64,000 nucleotides of DNA from JBFHIJ01 sp963678775 (GCA_963678775.2 CAXXGR010000002.1:496001-560000), one strand, 5' to 3'. Counted from the first letter of the stretch, positions 9,217 to 19,394 are shown. The notes: generated from the letters alone by a model not told the origin. Program-made: numbers and translations.

Positions 9217-9723
9217 ATGATTAAAAAAGTCATGCAGGATGCTATTAATAAACAAATAGCAAAAGAAATGTTTTCTTCGAATTTATACCTATCTATTGCG
9301 GCATATTTTCATTCTATTAATTTAAATGGTTTTGCTCACTGGATGAGATTACAAGCCCAGGAAGAAATGACTCATGCGCTCAAATTCTTTGATTATTTGT
9401 TAGATCGTGGTGGGAATGTACAAATTGGTTCTATGGATGCACCGGCTTCAAAATGGAAGTCTCCATTAGATGGCTTCGAAGCATCATATAATCACGAACA
9501 GTCTATTACCCAATCTATAAATGAATTAGCTGATTTGGCTGCCAAAGAGGGTGACCACGCTACAACTATTTTGCTACAGTGGTTTATCACTGAGCAAGTA
9601 GAAGAAGAAGCTACTGTTAGCGAAATCGTAGATAGAATTAAACTTGCAGGCGACTCTGCCGGTGGTTTATTCTTCTTAGATAATGAGTTGAAACAACGTC
9701 AGCTTGCTGCTAGTGCAGAATAG
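9217..9723 (+). CDS. ftnA: Non-haem ferritin
   Basis: The 168-residue length and sequence match bacterial ferritin. The four-helix ferroxidase ligands are visible: Glu17 in the first helix (AKEMFSSNLY), the EEMTH motif in helix B (near 50-53), Glu94 in HEQS-region helix C and Q/E pairs in WFITEQVEEEA (near 128-135). Twenty-four subunits form a cage that oxidises Fe(II) and stores Fe(III). It is a single-gene unit ended by a strong terminator at 9748-9788. No Fur box was identified with certainty. Confidence 0.95.
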   Translation: MIKKVMQDAINKQIAKEMFSSNLYLSIAAYFHSINLNGFAHWMRLQAQEEMTHALKFFDYLLDRGGNVQIGSMDAPASKWKSPLDGFEASYNHEQSITQSINELADLAAKEGDHATTILLQWFITEQVEEEATVSEIVDRIKLAGDSAGGLFFLDNELKQRQLAASAE

Positions 9724-9747
9724 ATATTGTAGATGAACTTTCAAAAT

Positions 9748-9788
9748 AAAAAAATAGAGATACATCGCTAAATGTATCTCTATTTTTT
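9748..9788. terminator. Strong bidirectional intrinsic terminator
   Basis: AAAATAGAGATACAT, a six-base loop and ATGTATCTCTATTTT form a perfect 15-bp stem flanked by A and T runs. It sits between the convergent ferritin gene and the C39-like lipoprotein gene and can stop transcription from both sides. Confidence 0.92.
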
Positions 9789-9808
9789 TATAAAAAGGGT
9801 AAGAGTTA

Positions 9809-11863
9809 TCAAAAACTGTTAAAATTAATCGTCATCCCTGAAGTAGAAGAACATTTATAACCGTTATAACCTCTTACATCCAAATAGTCGATATTACCAC
9901 AAACATCGTCTCCTTTCGCAGAGTACCAGCCTTTAATATCTTCTCTGGCTAATTTTGCAGGCACGTCGGTAAATCTGATTTCATAGCTTTCTTGTAAAAC
10001 GCCGGTAATTGCATTTGAGTATGTCACTTTTACGTTTACATAATTGAATACAGTAGGTTTATCTGCATTGTCATAAGCAAATTCTAATCTTTCTGTAGCT
10101 AAAACTGAATCGCCCCAAGCGTTACTGAAAGACCGAGTCCGGTCTCCGGTATAGCTAAGGCCACTGCGTTTTAAAGGTAAATCACTAATGGCAATATCTA
10201 CGTCATCCACGACTTCTCCATTTTCGTTGAGCACATCTACGTAGTCGAGTAAGAAGTATGGAAGCACAAGGAGATTAGTTCTATCTATTTGAAAATCAAC
10301 TCTAAAGCCATCTAAAAATGTATAGTTTGATTTATCTTCGATTTCTACAGAAATTGTACCTTTCACAGCCTCAGTACCACCATAAAAATTAATAGGAAGC
10401 TCACCGGAAAAAGAAGAGTTGCCCATTTTTGCGATGTGGGTTCCTTTGATTTCTTCGATAGTTTTGCCTGTGTTATTGTTCGTCATTTTAATTGTATAAT
10501 TTATTTCTCTGTCTGTAGCACTTGCATTATAAACCGGCAAATTAAAAGAGAATTTGGAACTTGTGTCAGGAAGTACCTTGCACTGATTACCATTAGGAAA
10601 TGCCCAAGTATATGCGTTGTCGTTGGTTTGGTCGTAGTTCAAGCCCAAGCTATACTGTTTGCCTTTAGACTCTACTACGCACTTCATTTCTCCTAAGGCA
10701 TTGTCCATAGGTAAACCCACGGTGACAGGGGTGCGATTAGGTACAGCACTTGTAGAGTAAAGAATTTGATAAGCTTCTGTAAAAGATTTTTCTTTCATAA
10801 GCCAGCCGAAGTCTACCCACTTATTCATTGACTCGCCGCTGATATTTTGCGGATTATGGATAAGGAGCTTCACTGCAATTTTAGCAAGAGAAACTTGCTC
10901 TATTTTATAGCCTACCACTACTATTGCGTGTCTGCCTACATTAGGATAAGTTAAGTTCATGATTAGAGGTTTATTCTCTTTAAGCTTAGCAATTACTTCC
11001 TTCAACAGATTTGTTTTAGAAACGAAAGTTGATACTAAAGTTGTAGTTTTGCCATACATATTGATTGCTTTTGGAAGATTACGCTTGAAGTCCCAAAGAC
11101 CAATACCATCGTTTAGTGTGGTATGACCGATATATTTAACAAAATCTGTAATTTTATTGGTATAGTAATTATCTTTTGGTTGAGCATAAGCATGGCTAAA
11201 CATTTCAGCACACGTAGCCCAGCAAGAAGCTCCCGGCTGTTCATAATATGGCATTTGGAGCACTATTTCTTCGTCGCCTTCGGCCAATTTCATCCTATTG
11301 GCGAAAGAAATAACAATTCTTGTGTATTTATCACCTGCATTGGTATAAGTGCCTTTCCCACTACTTATACTGCCTTCGTATTTAAATTGCCCGGTTATTT
11401 CTCCGGTACTATTGTTATAATTAAAAGAGAGCTCTTTTGCCTGTAGCTCTTCTGTAGATTCGGAAGGTAAATACTCAATAATAGAAATATCCTCCAAAGG
11501 TAACTCAGGAGCTATAGCATATTTGAAATTGAAAGTATAAGCAGAAGAAGTTTTTGAAAAGTCGATTACAATATCATTTTCTGTGTTAAAGTATTGTTCT
11601 TCATCCATTATTCTGATGGTAATGTTATCTTTGGCGGCTTCCGTGTTGTCAGCATTTGCCAGAGTAACAATAACGCCGTTCTCAAAAGTAAAATCCAAGT
11701 CAGTGCCCGAATATTCTTTTGATAGCTCTTGCAGAATTGTTTCCGAAACATCAGGTTCAGTAGGTACAACCTTTGGACCTGTAGAATCTGAATCCCCACA
11801 AGATGACATAATTATAGCAAATGTAAAGAGATAAGCTATAAAAGAAAAGTAGCGCTTTTTCAT
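9809..11863 (-). CDS. Lipoprotein with a C39/papain-like peptidase domain
   Basis: An upstream ATG at 11890 is in frame, but the ATG at 11863 gives a clean signal peptide (MKKRYFSFIAYLF...) ending in lipobox IMSSC, so I choose it (684 residues). A beta-rich N-terminal part precedes a papain-like domain at about 200-345 with the catalytic Cys in MPYYEQPGASCWATC, His in GRHAIVVVGY and Asn in LIHNPQ. This layout is typical of peptidase C39-like (C39_2) proteins. The C-terminal ~330 residues look like Ig/beta-sandwich domains. The protein probably acts on the cell surface or in the periplasm. Its substrate is unknown, and there is no obvious bacteriocin precursor or transporter beside it. Confidence 0.8.
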   Translation of the reverse strand: MKKRYFSFIAYLFTFAIIMSSCGDSDSTGPKVVPTEPDVSETILQELSKEYSGTDLDFTFENGVIVTLANADNTEAAKDNITIRIMDEEQYFNTENDIVIDFSKTSSAYTFNFKYAIAPELPLEDISIIEYLPSESTEELQAKELSFNYNNSTGEITGQFKYEGSISSGKGTYTNAGDKYTRIVISFANRMKLAEGDEEIVLQMPYYEQPGASCWATCAEMFSHAYAQPKDNYYTNKITDFVKYIGHTTLNDGIGLWDFKRNLPKAINMYGKTTTLVSTFVSKTNLLKEVIAKLKENKPLIMNLTYPNVGRHAIVVVGYKIEQVSLAKIAVKLLIHNPQNISGESMNKWVDFGWLMKEKSFTEAYQILYSTSAVPNRTPVTVGLPMDNALGEMKCVVESKGKQYSLGLNYDQTNDNAYTWAFPNGNQCKVLPDTSSKFSFNLPVYNASATDREINYTIKMTNNNTGKTIEEIKGTHIAKMGNSSFSGELPINFYGGTEAVKGTISVEIEDKSNYTFLDGFRVDFQIDRTNLLVLPYFLLDYVDVLNENGEVVDDVDIAISDLPLKRSGLSYTGDRTRSFSNAWGDSVLATERLEFAYDNADKPTVFNYVNVKVTYSNAITGVLQESYEIRFTDVPAKLAREDIKGWYSAKGDDVCGNIDYLDVRGYNGYKCSSTSGMTINFNSF

Positions 11864-11963
11864 ATCGATACTCACAAGAAAATACGACAAATAGTATATC
11901 TTGTAAACATAAGTAAATATATGGTAATAATAGAATATATATATAGTAAATGGAAATATTTTT

Positions 11964-13499
11964 TTACCTAACTATGCAGCACCTCTTTCTTATAGTTTTA
12001 TGACCTACGTCTAAGCGATAAAAGTATACTCCACTTGAGAGTTTACTTATGTCATAGATAAATTGATGATTTCCTTTTGCCATTTCTTCTTGTATGGGAG
12101 TGTCTACTATTATGCCTTGCAAGTTTTCAATATAAAGCCTTACAAATGACTGCTCCTCCAAGGTGAATTCTAAGTTTGAAATTGAGTACGCAGGGTTTGG
12201 TGAGAGTTTTAATGAGTTGTCAAATATGTTTTCATTTACAGAAATATCTTTATCTGAATAGTAGGCTGCTATGGCTGAGGCATTTGTATTACTGCCTCTA
12301 TATGTCCATGCCACCCAGACATTACCATCATAAGCATCAATTCCTAAATAATCTCCTAGAAATATATCTTTATGAGGAACTATCGGGTACTGATTTAGCT
12401 TGATATTTTCAAAAGTAGCACCTCCGTCTTTAGATATCGCCATATATATATCACTTTGGCTATTGTCAGGATAATTCCTATTGTCATAATAAGCAGCATA
12501 GATGTAGCCGGTTTTAGGATCCACATCCATCCATGACATGAATTGATGACTATCCCCGACTACGCCTGTAATATCTATCGACTCGCTCCATGTTTTACCT
12601 TTGTCATCAGATTTAATCATAAAGACATCAGTGTTCGTTTCGATATTTTGAGCAGAGTATAAGATATAAATTCTGCCCTTGTATGGAGAGCTTGAGATAT
12701 CGCAAGCAGTTACAGGCAAGCCGTTGCAGCGTTGATAATTTGGTATATCATAAGCCCAACCACCAATGTGCTCAGTTACAAAAATATCCTTTCCAAAAGA
12801 ATATCCGCCATCAATGGATTTATCAAACATTATCCCAAGGGGGCCTGCCCAGCTTATGTAAATTTCTCCATCCGGCCCGGTGCATGGGACAGCTCCCTCT
12901 ACAGTCTCGTCATCGTCAATGCAATTCCCCGAACTATCGGACACTACAATAGGGTCAGACCAAAAATCACCCGAAGTAGCACTTCTTGAGAAAAGAATGC
13001 GAGTACTATCTTCTGTGTTGTCGCTGCCGTACAAATCAAACTCCGTCCATGCTGCGTATAAGTCTCCATAATGCGGCGATAAAGGTGTCATGTCTGCTAC
13101 AATCCACTCTTTATCGTGCTGAGTTACCTCATTAAATCCTACGCCTTTGTCAGTGGTCCATGATTCGCCACCGTTAGTACTTTTCTGCACGACAATCCTG
13201 TCTAACCAAAACTCTGAATTGGAGAGGTGGGCATAATAAACATTCCCATCCGCATCAAATTCCAAAGCAGGATCGCCCCATACTCCATATTTAGAAGATA
13301 TAGCAGAAGATGTCCAAGATTCCCCGGAATTAGTAGTATACCAAAGCTGTTTTAAGTTAGCTCCGACAACCACATTGTTAGGATTATTTGGATTAATAGC
13401 TAAAGATATCTCATTACCACCACCAAGGTAGAAGTTTGGAATTTCATTTGCTGCACTTGAAGCAAAACAGGATAAAATCATTAGAATCACATATTTCAT
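11964..13499 (-). CDS. Secreted BNR-repeat (sialidase-like) protein with T9SS sorting domain
   Basis: The 511-residue protein has a short signal peptide, then repeated BNR/Asp-box motifs (TNSGESWTSS, STNGGESWTTD, SDDKGKTWSE, SKDGGATFEN), the hallmark of a six-bladed sialidase-type propeller. The C-terminal ~80 residues (LSPNPAYSISNLEFTLEE..., LYIENLQGIIVD, GVYFYRLDVG, ending KRCCIVR) form a type A T9SS sorting domain, so the protein is exported across the outer membrane and may be attached to the surface. The FRIP and Arg-triad residues of true sialidases were not confirmed, so glycan cleavage is not certain. Confidence 0.88.
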   Translation of the reverse strand: MKYVILMILSCFASSAANEIPNFYLGGGNEISLAINPNNPNNVVVGANLKQLWYTTNSGESWTSSAISSKYGVWGDPALEFDADGNVYYAHLSNSEFWLDRIVVQKSTNGGESWTTDKGVGFNEVTQHDKEWIVADMTPLSPHYGDLYAAWTEFDLYGSDNTEDSTRILFSRSATSGDFWSDPIVVSDSSGNCIDDDETVEGAVPCTGPDGEIYISWAGPLGIMFDKSIDGGYSFGKDIFVTEHIGGWAYDIPNYQRCNGLPVTACDISSSPYKGRIYILYSAQNIETNTDVFMIKSDDKGKTWSESIDITGVVGDSHQFMSWMDVDPKTGYIYAAYYDNRNYPDNSQSDIYMAISKDGGATFENIKLNQYPIVPHKDIFLGDYLGIDAYDGNVWVAWTYRGSNTNASAIAAYYSDKDISVNENIFDNSLKLSPNPAYSISNLEFTLEEQSFVRLYIENLQGIIVDTPIQEEMAKGNHQFIYDISKLSSGVYFYRLDVGHKTIRKRCCIVR

Positions 13500-13602
13500 T
13501 GGTATTCTCTTTTGGTGTCAAGATTGATAAGTATGATAATAGAATATACTAATATTTTTATTTTTCTATTATTTCGGGTAATAATAATTTCCGGCTATGT
13601 GC

Positions 13603-14619
13603 TTATTCTTCAATACTTAAGTTAGGATTATCCAATTCAATAAGCTTTAGAGCTATTTGCACTGCATTTGTGGCAGCTCCTTTTCGGATATTGTCAGCTA
13701 CAACCCAGAGATTGCAAGCACTCATTGCAGATAAGTCTCTCCTGATTCTACCTATAAAAATATTATCTTTCCCGCTGACGCTCTGCGGTGTGGGATAGAC
13801 TTCATGTTTTAAGTTGTCGGCTACTTCAATTCCATCAGCATTATTCAAGAGCTTTCGAATATCTTCTATATCTATTTCATTTTCCAATTCGATATTGACA
13901 GATTCTGCATGACCTCCTAAGATTGGCAGACGAACACAAGTATAAGAAACAGGCAAATCATCTATGTGCAATATTTTGCGAGTTTCATTGACCATCTTTA
14001 GCTCTTCTTCGGTTGTGTTCTCATCACTTGTAGATACAGTATGAAACATTGTGTTAAAAGCAATTTGGTGCTTACTGTCGAATTTATTGCCTTCTAATTC
14101 GCCGAGGAGTCTATCTACTCCCGCCTGCCCGGCACCTGAAATAGACTGGTAGGTAGAGCAGATGACACGTTTAAGAGTATATTTCTTATGAAGTACATCC
14201 AATACAGGCATAAGCTGGATAGTAGAACAGTTAGGATTTGCTATAATTCCTTTATGTAGTTTTATATCCTCAGGATTGACCTCCGGCACAATTAGTGGAA
14301 CTTCGCTATCCATTCGCCATGCACTGCTGTTATCAATAACGATGCACCCCGCTTTGACAGCTGCCGGAGCAAACTGAAGTGAAGTGCCCCCACCTGCAGA
14401 AAACAGAGCTATATCTATATTTTCAAAAGAATTATCTGTTAGCTCTTCCACAATATACTCTTTTCCAAATGCTTGAATTTTCGTTCCGGCTGATCGCACA
14501 GAGGCAAGAAGTTTAAGCTCTGCAAAAGGGAAATTGCGTTCTTCTAATACTTTCAGCATTGTTCTGCCGACTAAGCCGGTAGCACCGACCACTGCTATAT
14601 TTAGTGTTTTATTTTGCAT
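13603..14619 (-). CDS. asd: Aspartate-semialdehyde dehydrogenase
   Basis: The 338-residue protein matches family length. It carries the NADP-binding GATGLVG (residues 12-18), the SAGGG block, and the active-site Cys131 in ANPNCSTIQ, with SGAGQAG and the downstream RLPILGGHAES histidine. It makes L-aspartate semialdehyde from aspartyl phosphate in the cytoplasm, feeding lysine, diaminopimelate, methionine and threonine synthesis. It stands alone on the minus strand, with non-coding sequence on both sides. Confidence 0.95.
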   Translation of the reverse strand: MQNKTLNIAVVGATGLVGRTMLKVLEERNFPFAELKLLASVRSAGTKIQAFGKEYIVEELTDNSFENIDIALFSAGGGTSLQFAPAAVKAGCIVIDNSSAWRMDSEVPLIVPEVNPEDIKLHKGIIANPNCSTIQLMPVLDVLHKKYTLKRVICSTYQSISGAGQAGVDRLLGELEGNKFDSKHQIAFNTMFHTVSTSDENTTEEELKMVNETRKILHIDDLPVSYTCVRLPILGGHAESVNIELENEIDIEDIRKLLNNADGIEVADNLKHEVYPTPQSVSGKDNIFIGRIRRDLSAMSACNLWVVADNIRKGAATNAVQIALKLIELDNPNLSIEE

Positions 14620-14959
14620 AATATTTTATAGTGATTTATGTATGTATATGATTATCTTTAATTTGAAATATAAACTTTTACTAATGTCGTGAAAGAAGGA
14701 ACTTACAATTATATTTATAATTGAAAAAACAATACCGTTCGCCACTTCCGACTCTATTTAAGGATTATCCTTAAACCATAAATAAGCAAGCTTTTCAAGT
14801 TCGTATGATTGAATTATTTGTAAGATAAAAAATATTTGTTATAAAATATCTTTATTAAAAAAGTCCGTTTCTTTACTCTGCCAATGCTATATATTCATGT
14901 GAAAGCAGGAACACACAAACTAACGTTTAAACCCCTGCAGTTGTTGCACTTTTCGTAAG

Positions 14960-15134
14960 CCCGGATTTGTCATTAGATGTCATCATCGTGCTGTGGATAA
15001 CCATAGAATCAAGGAGTATGCTTACTTCCTCTGCAAGAAAATATTACGTAATTGCTTATTGAACAAGGGGTTTCAACCTCTTGCCATTCAATGACTTTAG
15101 AGGTGTTTATATTTATTTAAATGACATTTTTGGG
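14960..15134 (+). repeat. MITE-like dispersed element, copy B
   Basis: Full-length copy (175 bp) of the family described at 2403, in the same orientation. The left end is CCCGGATTTGTCATTAG and the right end ATGACATTTTTGGG. The flanking pentamers are gtaag and ataag (four of five identical), compatible with a decayed 5-bp target duplication. It occupies the intergenic region upstream of the paralogous pair at 15545. Confidence 0.85.
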
Positions 15135-15256
15135 ATAAGGGTAAATATGCTCTTCATATCGCCTAGTCTAAAAAAATGGATGTGTATTTTTTAAAGACCA
15201 AACTAAATACTAACTCATTCTAAAATATCCTTAGACTACTATATTCTTTTCTTAAA

Positions 15257-15320
15257 ATTGCTGTAGCACTCCATCGCTTTGCTACAGCAATCAGACACAA
15301 CAGATCTGTTGCTTGTCTGA
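15257..15320. other. Two adjacent hairpins in a long intergenic region
   Basis: An 11-bp inverted repeat (ATTGCTGTAGC / GCTACAGCAAT, 13-base loop) is followed, sharing one base, by a 30-base dyad centred on AACAGATCTGTT with outer arms TCAGACA/TGTCTGA. The 14620-15544 region otherwise holds MITE copy B and no gene. The role (terminator, regulator site or REP-like element) is unknown. Confidence 0.5.
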
Positions 15321-15544
15321 ATAAACATTAGAGACTCATCTGTTAAAAACAAGTCTAAAATTACATGTATAAAATCAATATATTTGTTCTTAATAATTAA
15401 ATATTGCAAAGTGAATACTTCCCACTAATATTTTAACCTAAGTGTATTTATATTTGTATCCTTTTTATTGATTAATGTGTTATACAATAGTACTAAATGT
15501 ATTAGTAGAATAGCAAAACAACTAAATAATATTGAGAATAGTTT

Positions 15545-16681
15545 ATGAGAAAGATTGTTAAAGCCCTAAGTATATTGATTTGTATTGTTCTTTTTAGTAT
15601 TGACGCATCCGCATCAAACCCGGTAGATGCAAATATGTATGCAGAAGAAGTTGCAAAGATGATTACAGGTAATACGCCAAAAGCTGCCTACAAAATATTG
15701 AATGAATGGGAGGAAGAGTTCGGAGTAAGTGAGCCTCTCAACAGAGCAAGAATCATCATACGGTTAATGCACGGAACTTTTATTGTACGCCAGTATTATT
15801 TCGTTAACCCTAGTCCTATGATTTCTCTTGCAATAGAATACCGGAAACGGAATCGAATTGAGAAAGAGCGGGCAGAGCAGTCGATAACCACAGATACTAC
15901 AATTAATGGAGTGGTTTTAGGAGGAGTCTTTGATATAACAGTTTCTTCCAAGGCGAAGCAGTTATTGGAGAATTATCCCAAAGAGTCACTTGAGTGGGCT
16001 TTGTGTAAGCTATATGCGAATGAAGATGTATCATTTTATTCTATCCGGGCTAAATATATCTCAAAACAAAATTATTTGCAAATAGAGAATGACAGAGATA
16101 GTCGAGTAAGCTATTATAGAGATAGTCGAGTAAGCTATTATAATACTAATCTTAGCTTGGGTTTGGCAAGTGAATTTAATATGGGAAGTCTCAGCCAAAT
16201 AGGTAACGGGTACGGAATTGTTTTAAAGGGTCTGCTGGAGATTGCCCCTGTAGAGGTAAGGATCACCGAAGAGATTATGGGATATGAACATTTGCCGAAT
16301 CTGAATCCCCCTGAAATTACAAAGGATATAAAAGAACCCAAAATGACTTCAATAAATTTGGGTTTGGAATTTGCTTCAGAAATAACTAATATATATGGAA
16401 TAGGGGTATTTTGGAATTCGGGCGTAGCATTAAAGATAATAGCAATTGGTGGCAAAGGGTCAGAGGAATATTATATAAATACTTACAACTATAGTCTTGG
16501 CTGCGAACTGAGATATTTCTGTAAAGATAACTTAGGAAATAACTATAAATATAATTTCTATAGTTTATCTTTCAAATACAATCTGACTGATTATACGCAA
16601 GGAGATATAATCAACCTAACGGGTAACTATATAACAATTCAGTTACAATACAGCTGGACACTTTCTGGAAATCAACAATGA
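15545..16681 (+). CDS. Secreted/envelope protein, first of a paralogous pair
   Basis: The 378-residue product has a signal peptide (cut after IDASAS). The N-terminal ~150 residues are helical (AAYKILNEWEEEFGVSEPLNRARI), and the C-terminal half has alternating strands and aromatic residues, ending IQLQYSW, like an outer-membrane barrel. The next gene (16678) encodes a protein of the same plan (LLNYWEDQCGYTEPVMRA aligns with NEWEEEFGVSEPLNRA), and its ATG overlaps this stop by 4 nt. A 24-bp in-frame tandem duplication lies at 16094-16141. The family is not recognised. Confidence 0.75.
   Translation: MRKIVKALSILICIVLFSIDASASNPVDANMYAEEVAKMITGNTPKAAYKILNEWEEEFGVSEPLNRARIIIRLMHGTFIVRQYYFVNPSPMISLAIEYRKRNRIEKERAEQSITTDTTINGVVLGGVFDITVSSKAKQLLENYPKESLEWALCKLYANEDVSFYSIRAKYISKQNYLQIENDRDSRVSYYRDSRVSYYNTNLSLGLASEFNMGSLSQIGNGYGIVLKGLLEIAPVEVRITEEIMGYEHLPNLNPPEITKDIKEPKMTSINLGLEFASEITNIYGIGVFWNSGVALKIIAIGGKGSEEYYINTYNYSLGCELRYFCKDNLGNNYKYNFYSLSFKYNLTDYTQGDIINLTGNYITIQLQYSWTLSGNQQ
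16094..16141 (+). repeat. In-frame 24-bp tandem duplication
   Basis: AGAGATAGTCGAGTAAGCTA plus TTAT occurs twice without a mismatch, giving the peptide RDSRVSYY twice. It lies at the junction between the helical and the barrel-like halves of the protein and looks recent. Confidence 0.95.
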
Positions 16682-17847
16682 GAACAGTATTTTTAATAAT
16701 TATAGTTTTGCTTTGTGCTATACCTAAAAATAATCTTAGTGCAAATCTTCCCGATGAAATTGACTATGTAATACAATGTGAAGAGCAATCGTGGGCCAAT
16801 TCGGATTTATTTGTAGAGTATTGGAACGATAATAAACTTGATTCTGCCCGTATATTACTTAACTATTGGGAAGATCAGTGCGGGTATACTGAGCCGGTGA
16901 TGCGTGCTTTTTTGATATTGGACTTATATGAAAACAACTTCGCATGGTTAAATTATTTCGGTGGTTATAATCTGTCATATTATTATGTCAAAGCATATAA
17001 AGAGAGAGCACAAAACATAAAGAGATTAAGGGAATTAACTGAAGATTCTCCTGAACTGCGAGATAATAATTTGTTTTTTGATTATATTCCCCTGGATAGA
17101 TCATTTGACTCTCTGACAAGCAAAATAGCTCAAGAACTAGTTTCACAATATGATAGCACAAGTACGGAATGGTTGTTTTGCAAGTTATATTCGGACTTAG
17201 ACTTCGATATTTACAAGCACTTAAAAGATAATAACAACAGCGACTTAGAAATTAATAGAGAATCTAATTATTTAATTAATCAAGTGCTGGCTGAAGGAGA
17301 AGTACAAACGTCACTAATCACCGGCATTTGGATACCGACAGGACAACTTTCAAAGTTGGGAAAGCATGCAGAGTTAGGATTTGCTATCGGCGGACAAAGT
17401 TATGAATGGGGACTTCAATTTACATTTTTACTAAGATTCGCAGAACTTTCTAATAATTATTTAGCTTCAGGCCCTGATGTTAGATATGATATATCAAACT
17501 ATGTAGGCGGATATGTAGGCTTAGATTTTGCGCGTTCTGTAATTGTCACTAAAAGCCAAGGAGTGGCAATAGTAGCAGGCTTGGGTTATGATGGTTTTGG
17601 AGCCACCGTTGAGGAAGAGGAAGATGTACAAGTAACAGAGTCTAGCTTTAATATAAATTTTGGTCTTCGTTACAGATTTCACTACGACTTAGATTCATTT
17701 TTAGGAATAGCTTTTAAATACAACCTAATGAGTTACAATCTTCCGGAATATACAGGCATAAGAGGCAATAGTATATCTATTCAATTAGAGTGGGGAGGTT
17801 TATTCAATTCGTTTAAATATGATGTACTAAAGACTTTAAAATATTAA
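16678..17847 (+). CDS. Secreted/envelope protein, second of a paralogous pair
   Basis: The 389-residue protein has a signal peptide (to about SANLPDE), a helical N-terminal half, and a C-terminal half with repeated beta strands (VGGYVGLDFARSV, FNINFGLRYRFHYD, GNSISIQLEW). It shares layout and motifs with the upstream protein, including the ending NSISIQLEWGG against NYITIQLQYSW. The 4-nt ATGA overlap implies translational coupling, so the two may form a complex. It lacks the RDSRVSYY repeat. No family is recognised. Confidence 0.75.
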   Translation: MRTVFLIIIVLLCAIPKNNLSANLPDEIDYVIQCEEQSWANSDLFVEYWNDNKLDSARILLNYWEDQCGYTEPVMRAFLILDLYENNFAWLNYFGGYNLSYYYVKAYKERAQNIKRLRELTEDSPELRDNNLFFDYIPLDRSFDSLTSKIAQELVSQYDSTSTEWLFCKLYSDLDFDIYKHLKDNNNSDLEINRESNYLINQVLAEGEVQTSLITGIWIPTGQLSKLGKHAELGFAIGGQSYEWGLQFTFLLRFAELSNNYLASGPDVRYDISNYVGGYVGLDFARSVIVTKSQGVAIVAGLGYDGFGATVEEEEDVQVTESSFNINFGLRYRFHYDLDSFLGIAFKYNLMSYNLPEYTGIRGNSISIQLEWGGLFNSFKYDVLKTLKY

Positions 17848-17911
17848 ATAACACCCTCCATTCAAAATCTAATCCTTACAGAATAAATTGATTGAAGGGT
17901 GAAATATTATT

Positions 17912-19285
17912 TTAGTTCTTCTTTACAAATCGCACACCGAAAGCACCATCGATTCCATGTATATGAGGATAAGTTTGAAGCATGCCATCTTTGCAGTATC
18001 TATCTGAGATATAATTTTCTGCAGGATCAAGCTCAAAGTCAGGATGAGATTCTAAAAACCACGAAGCCACTTCTGTATTTTCTTCCGGCTCTATAGTACA
18101 AGTCGAATATACAAGAGCTCCTCCCGGTTTTACTAAAGTAGCTGCATTATTTAAGATTGATTTTTGCAGATTTACTATTTTTTTCAACTCATCAATGTCG
18201 CGTGACCATTTGATATCAGGCTTTTTAGAAATAATCCCAAAACCAGAGCAAGGAGCATCGCATATTACAACATCAGCTTTCTCATCAGAAGTATATGTTT
18301 CTGCATCTGCTTCCAGAGCCTCTATTATGTCGAATCCAAGGCGTTCCTTGCCTTTGTTGATAATATGCAACTTGGACTCATATTTATCGCAAGCAATAAT
18401 TTTACCTTGATTCTGCATCATTTCCGCAATGTAGAAAGATTTTCCACCCGGTGCAGCGCATAAATCATATACAAAATCTCCCGGTTTTGCACCGGTCAGC
18501 ATTGAAGCAAGAGTAGCGCTGGGATCCTGTATAGAAATCTTACCTGTATTGTATAAATCAGTCGAAGTAATATCAAACTTTGTATTATAGACATAAATAG
18601 AGCAATCTAAATCGGGTACCTTTTGATAATTTAGTTCGTGAACATCAAATAGTTCGATGATGTCATCCACATTTGCTTTTAATTTATTTACCCTAACAGA
18701 TACAGGAGGTCTTTCGTTGTTTCTCTCAAGAAGTTTTTCGGTTTCTTCAGCACCAAAACGCTCCATCCATCTTTTCACCATCCATTTTTGGTGCGAGTGA
18801 AGTATAGCATAATAATATGTTTCATCATCCTCAATTTTAGGATATCTTATATTATGGATATTTCTGGCAATATTTCTCAGAACACCATTGACAATAGCAG
18901 CAGTTTTTTCACCTTGTATTTGCTTAACTATTTCCACTGATTCAAAGATAGCAGCAGGGATTGGAATACGATCCATAAATAAAATTTGATAAAGACCTAC
19001 CCTCATAGCGTTCTTTATTATATTTAGGCACTTTTGATACTCACCGTGGTAAAAGCCTATTAGAACCCAGTCTAACTTAGCTTTCCATCGGACTATGCCA
19101 TTTACTAACTCAGTGAGTAACGCTTTGTCTCTTGACTCTAATCCACCACTGCGTAGCTCATTGTTCAAAAGTTTATCAATATATGCATCACTACGTTCGT
19201 ATCTATTTAAAATCTTAACAGCTTTATATCGTGCAGTTTTTTTATAGCTGTTCGGTGAAATTTTTTGCTCGTCAGTTGTAACCAT
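17912..19285 (-). CDS. rsmB: 16S rRNA (cytosine-967-C5) methyltransferase RsmB
   Basis: The 457-residue protein has the N-terminal NusB-like domain (about 15-150) and the C-terminal NOL1/NOP2/Sun methyltransferase domain. S-adenosylmethionine-binding DLCAAPGGKS (near 270) and both catalytic cysteine motifs, DAPCSGFG (near 341) and YSTCTIEPEEN (near 400), are present. It methylates the small-subunit rRNA in the cytoplasm. It stands alone; the adjacent plus-strand genes converge or diverge from it. Confidence 0.93.
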   Translation of the reverse strand: MVTTDEQKISPNSYKKTARYKAVKILNRYERSDAYIDKLLNNELRSGGLESRDKALLTELVNGIVRWKAKLDWVLIGFYHGEYQKCLNIIKNAMRVGLYQILFMDRIPIPAAIFESVEIVKQIQGEKTAAIVNGVLRNIARNIHNIRYPKIEDDETYYYAILHSHQKWMVKRWMERFGAEETEKLLERNNERPPVSVRVNKLKANVDDIIELFDVHELNYQKVPDLDCSIYVYNTKFDITSTDLYNTGKISIQDPSATLASMLTGAKPGDFVYDLCAAPGGKSFYIAEMMQNQGKIIACDKYESKLHIINKGKERLGFDIIEALEADAETYTSDEKADVVICDAPCSGFGIISKKPDIKWSRDIDELKKIVNLQKSILNNAATLVKPGGALVYSTCTIEPEENTEVASWFLESHPDFELDPAENYISDRYCKDGMLQTYPHIHGIDGAFGVRFVKKN

Positions 19286-19394
19286 TGTAGAAGTTATTTG
19301 TATATTTATAAATATGATTTCAAATGTAAAGTATTTTGAAGTAAAATTTTGGTTTTTATTTAATATTAATAGTAATTACTTAACGGAAATAATT

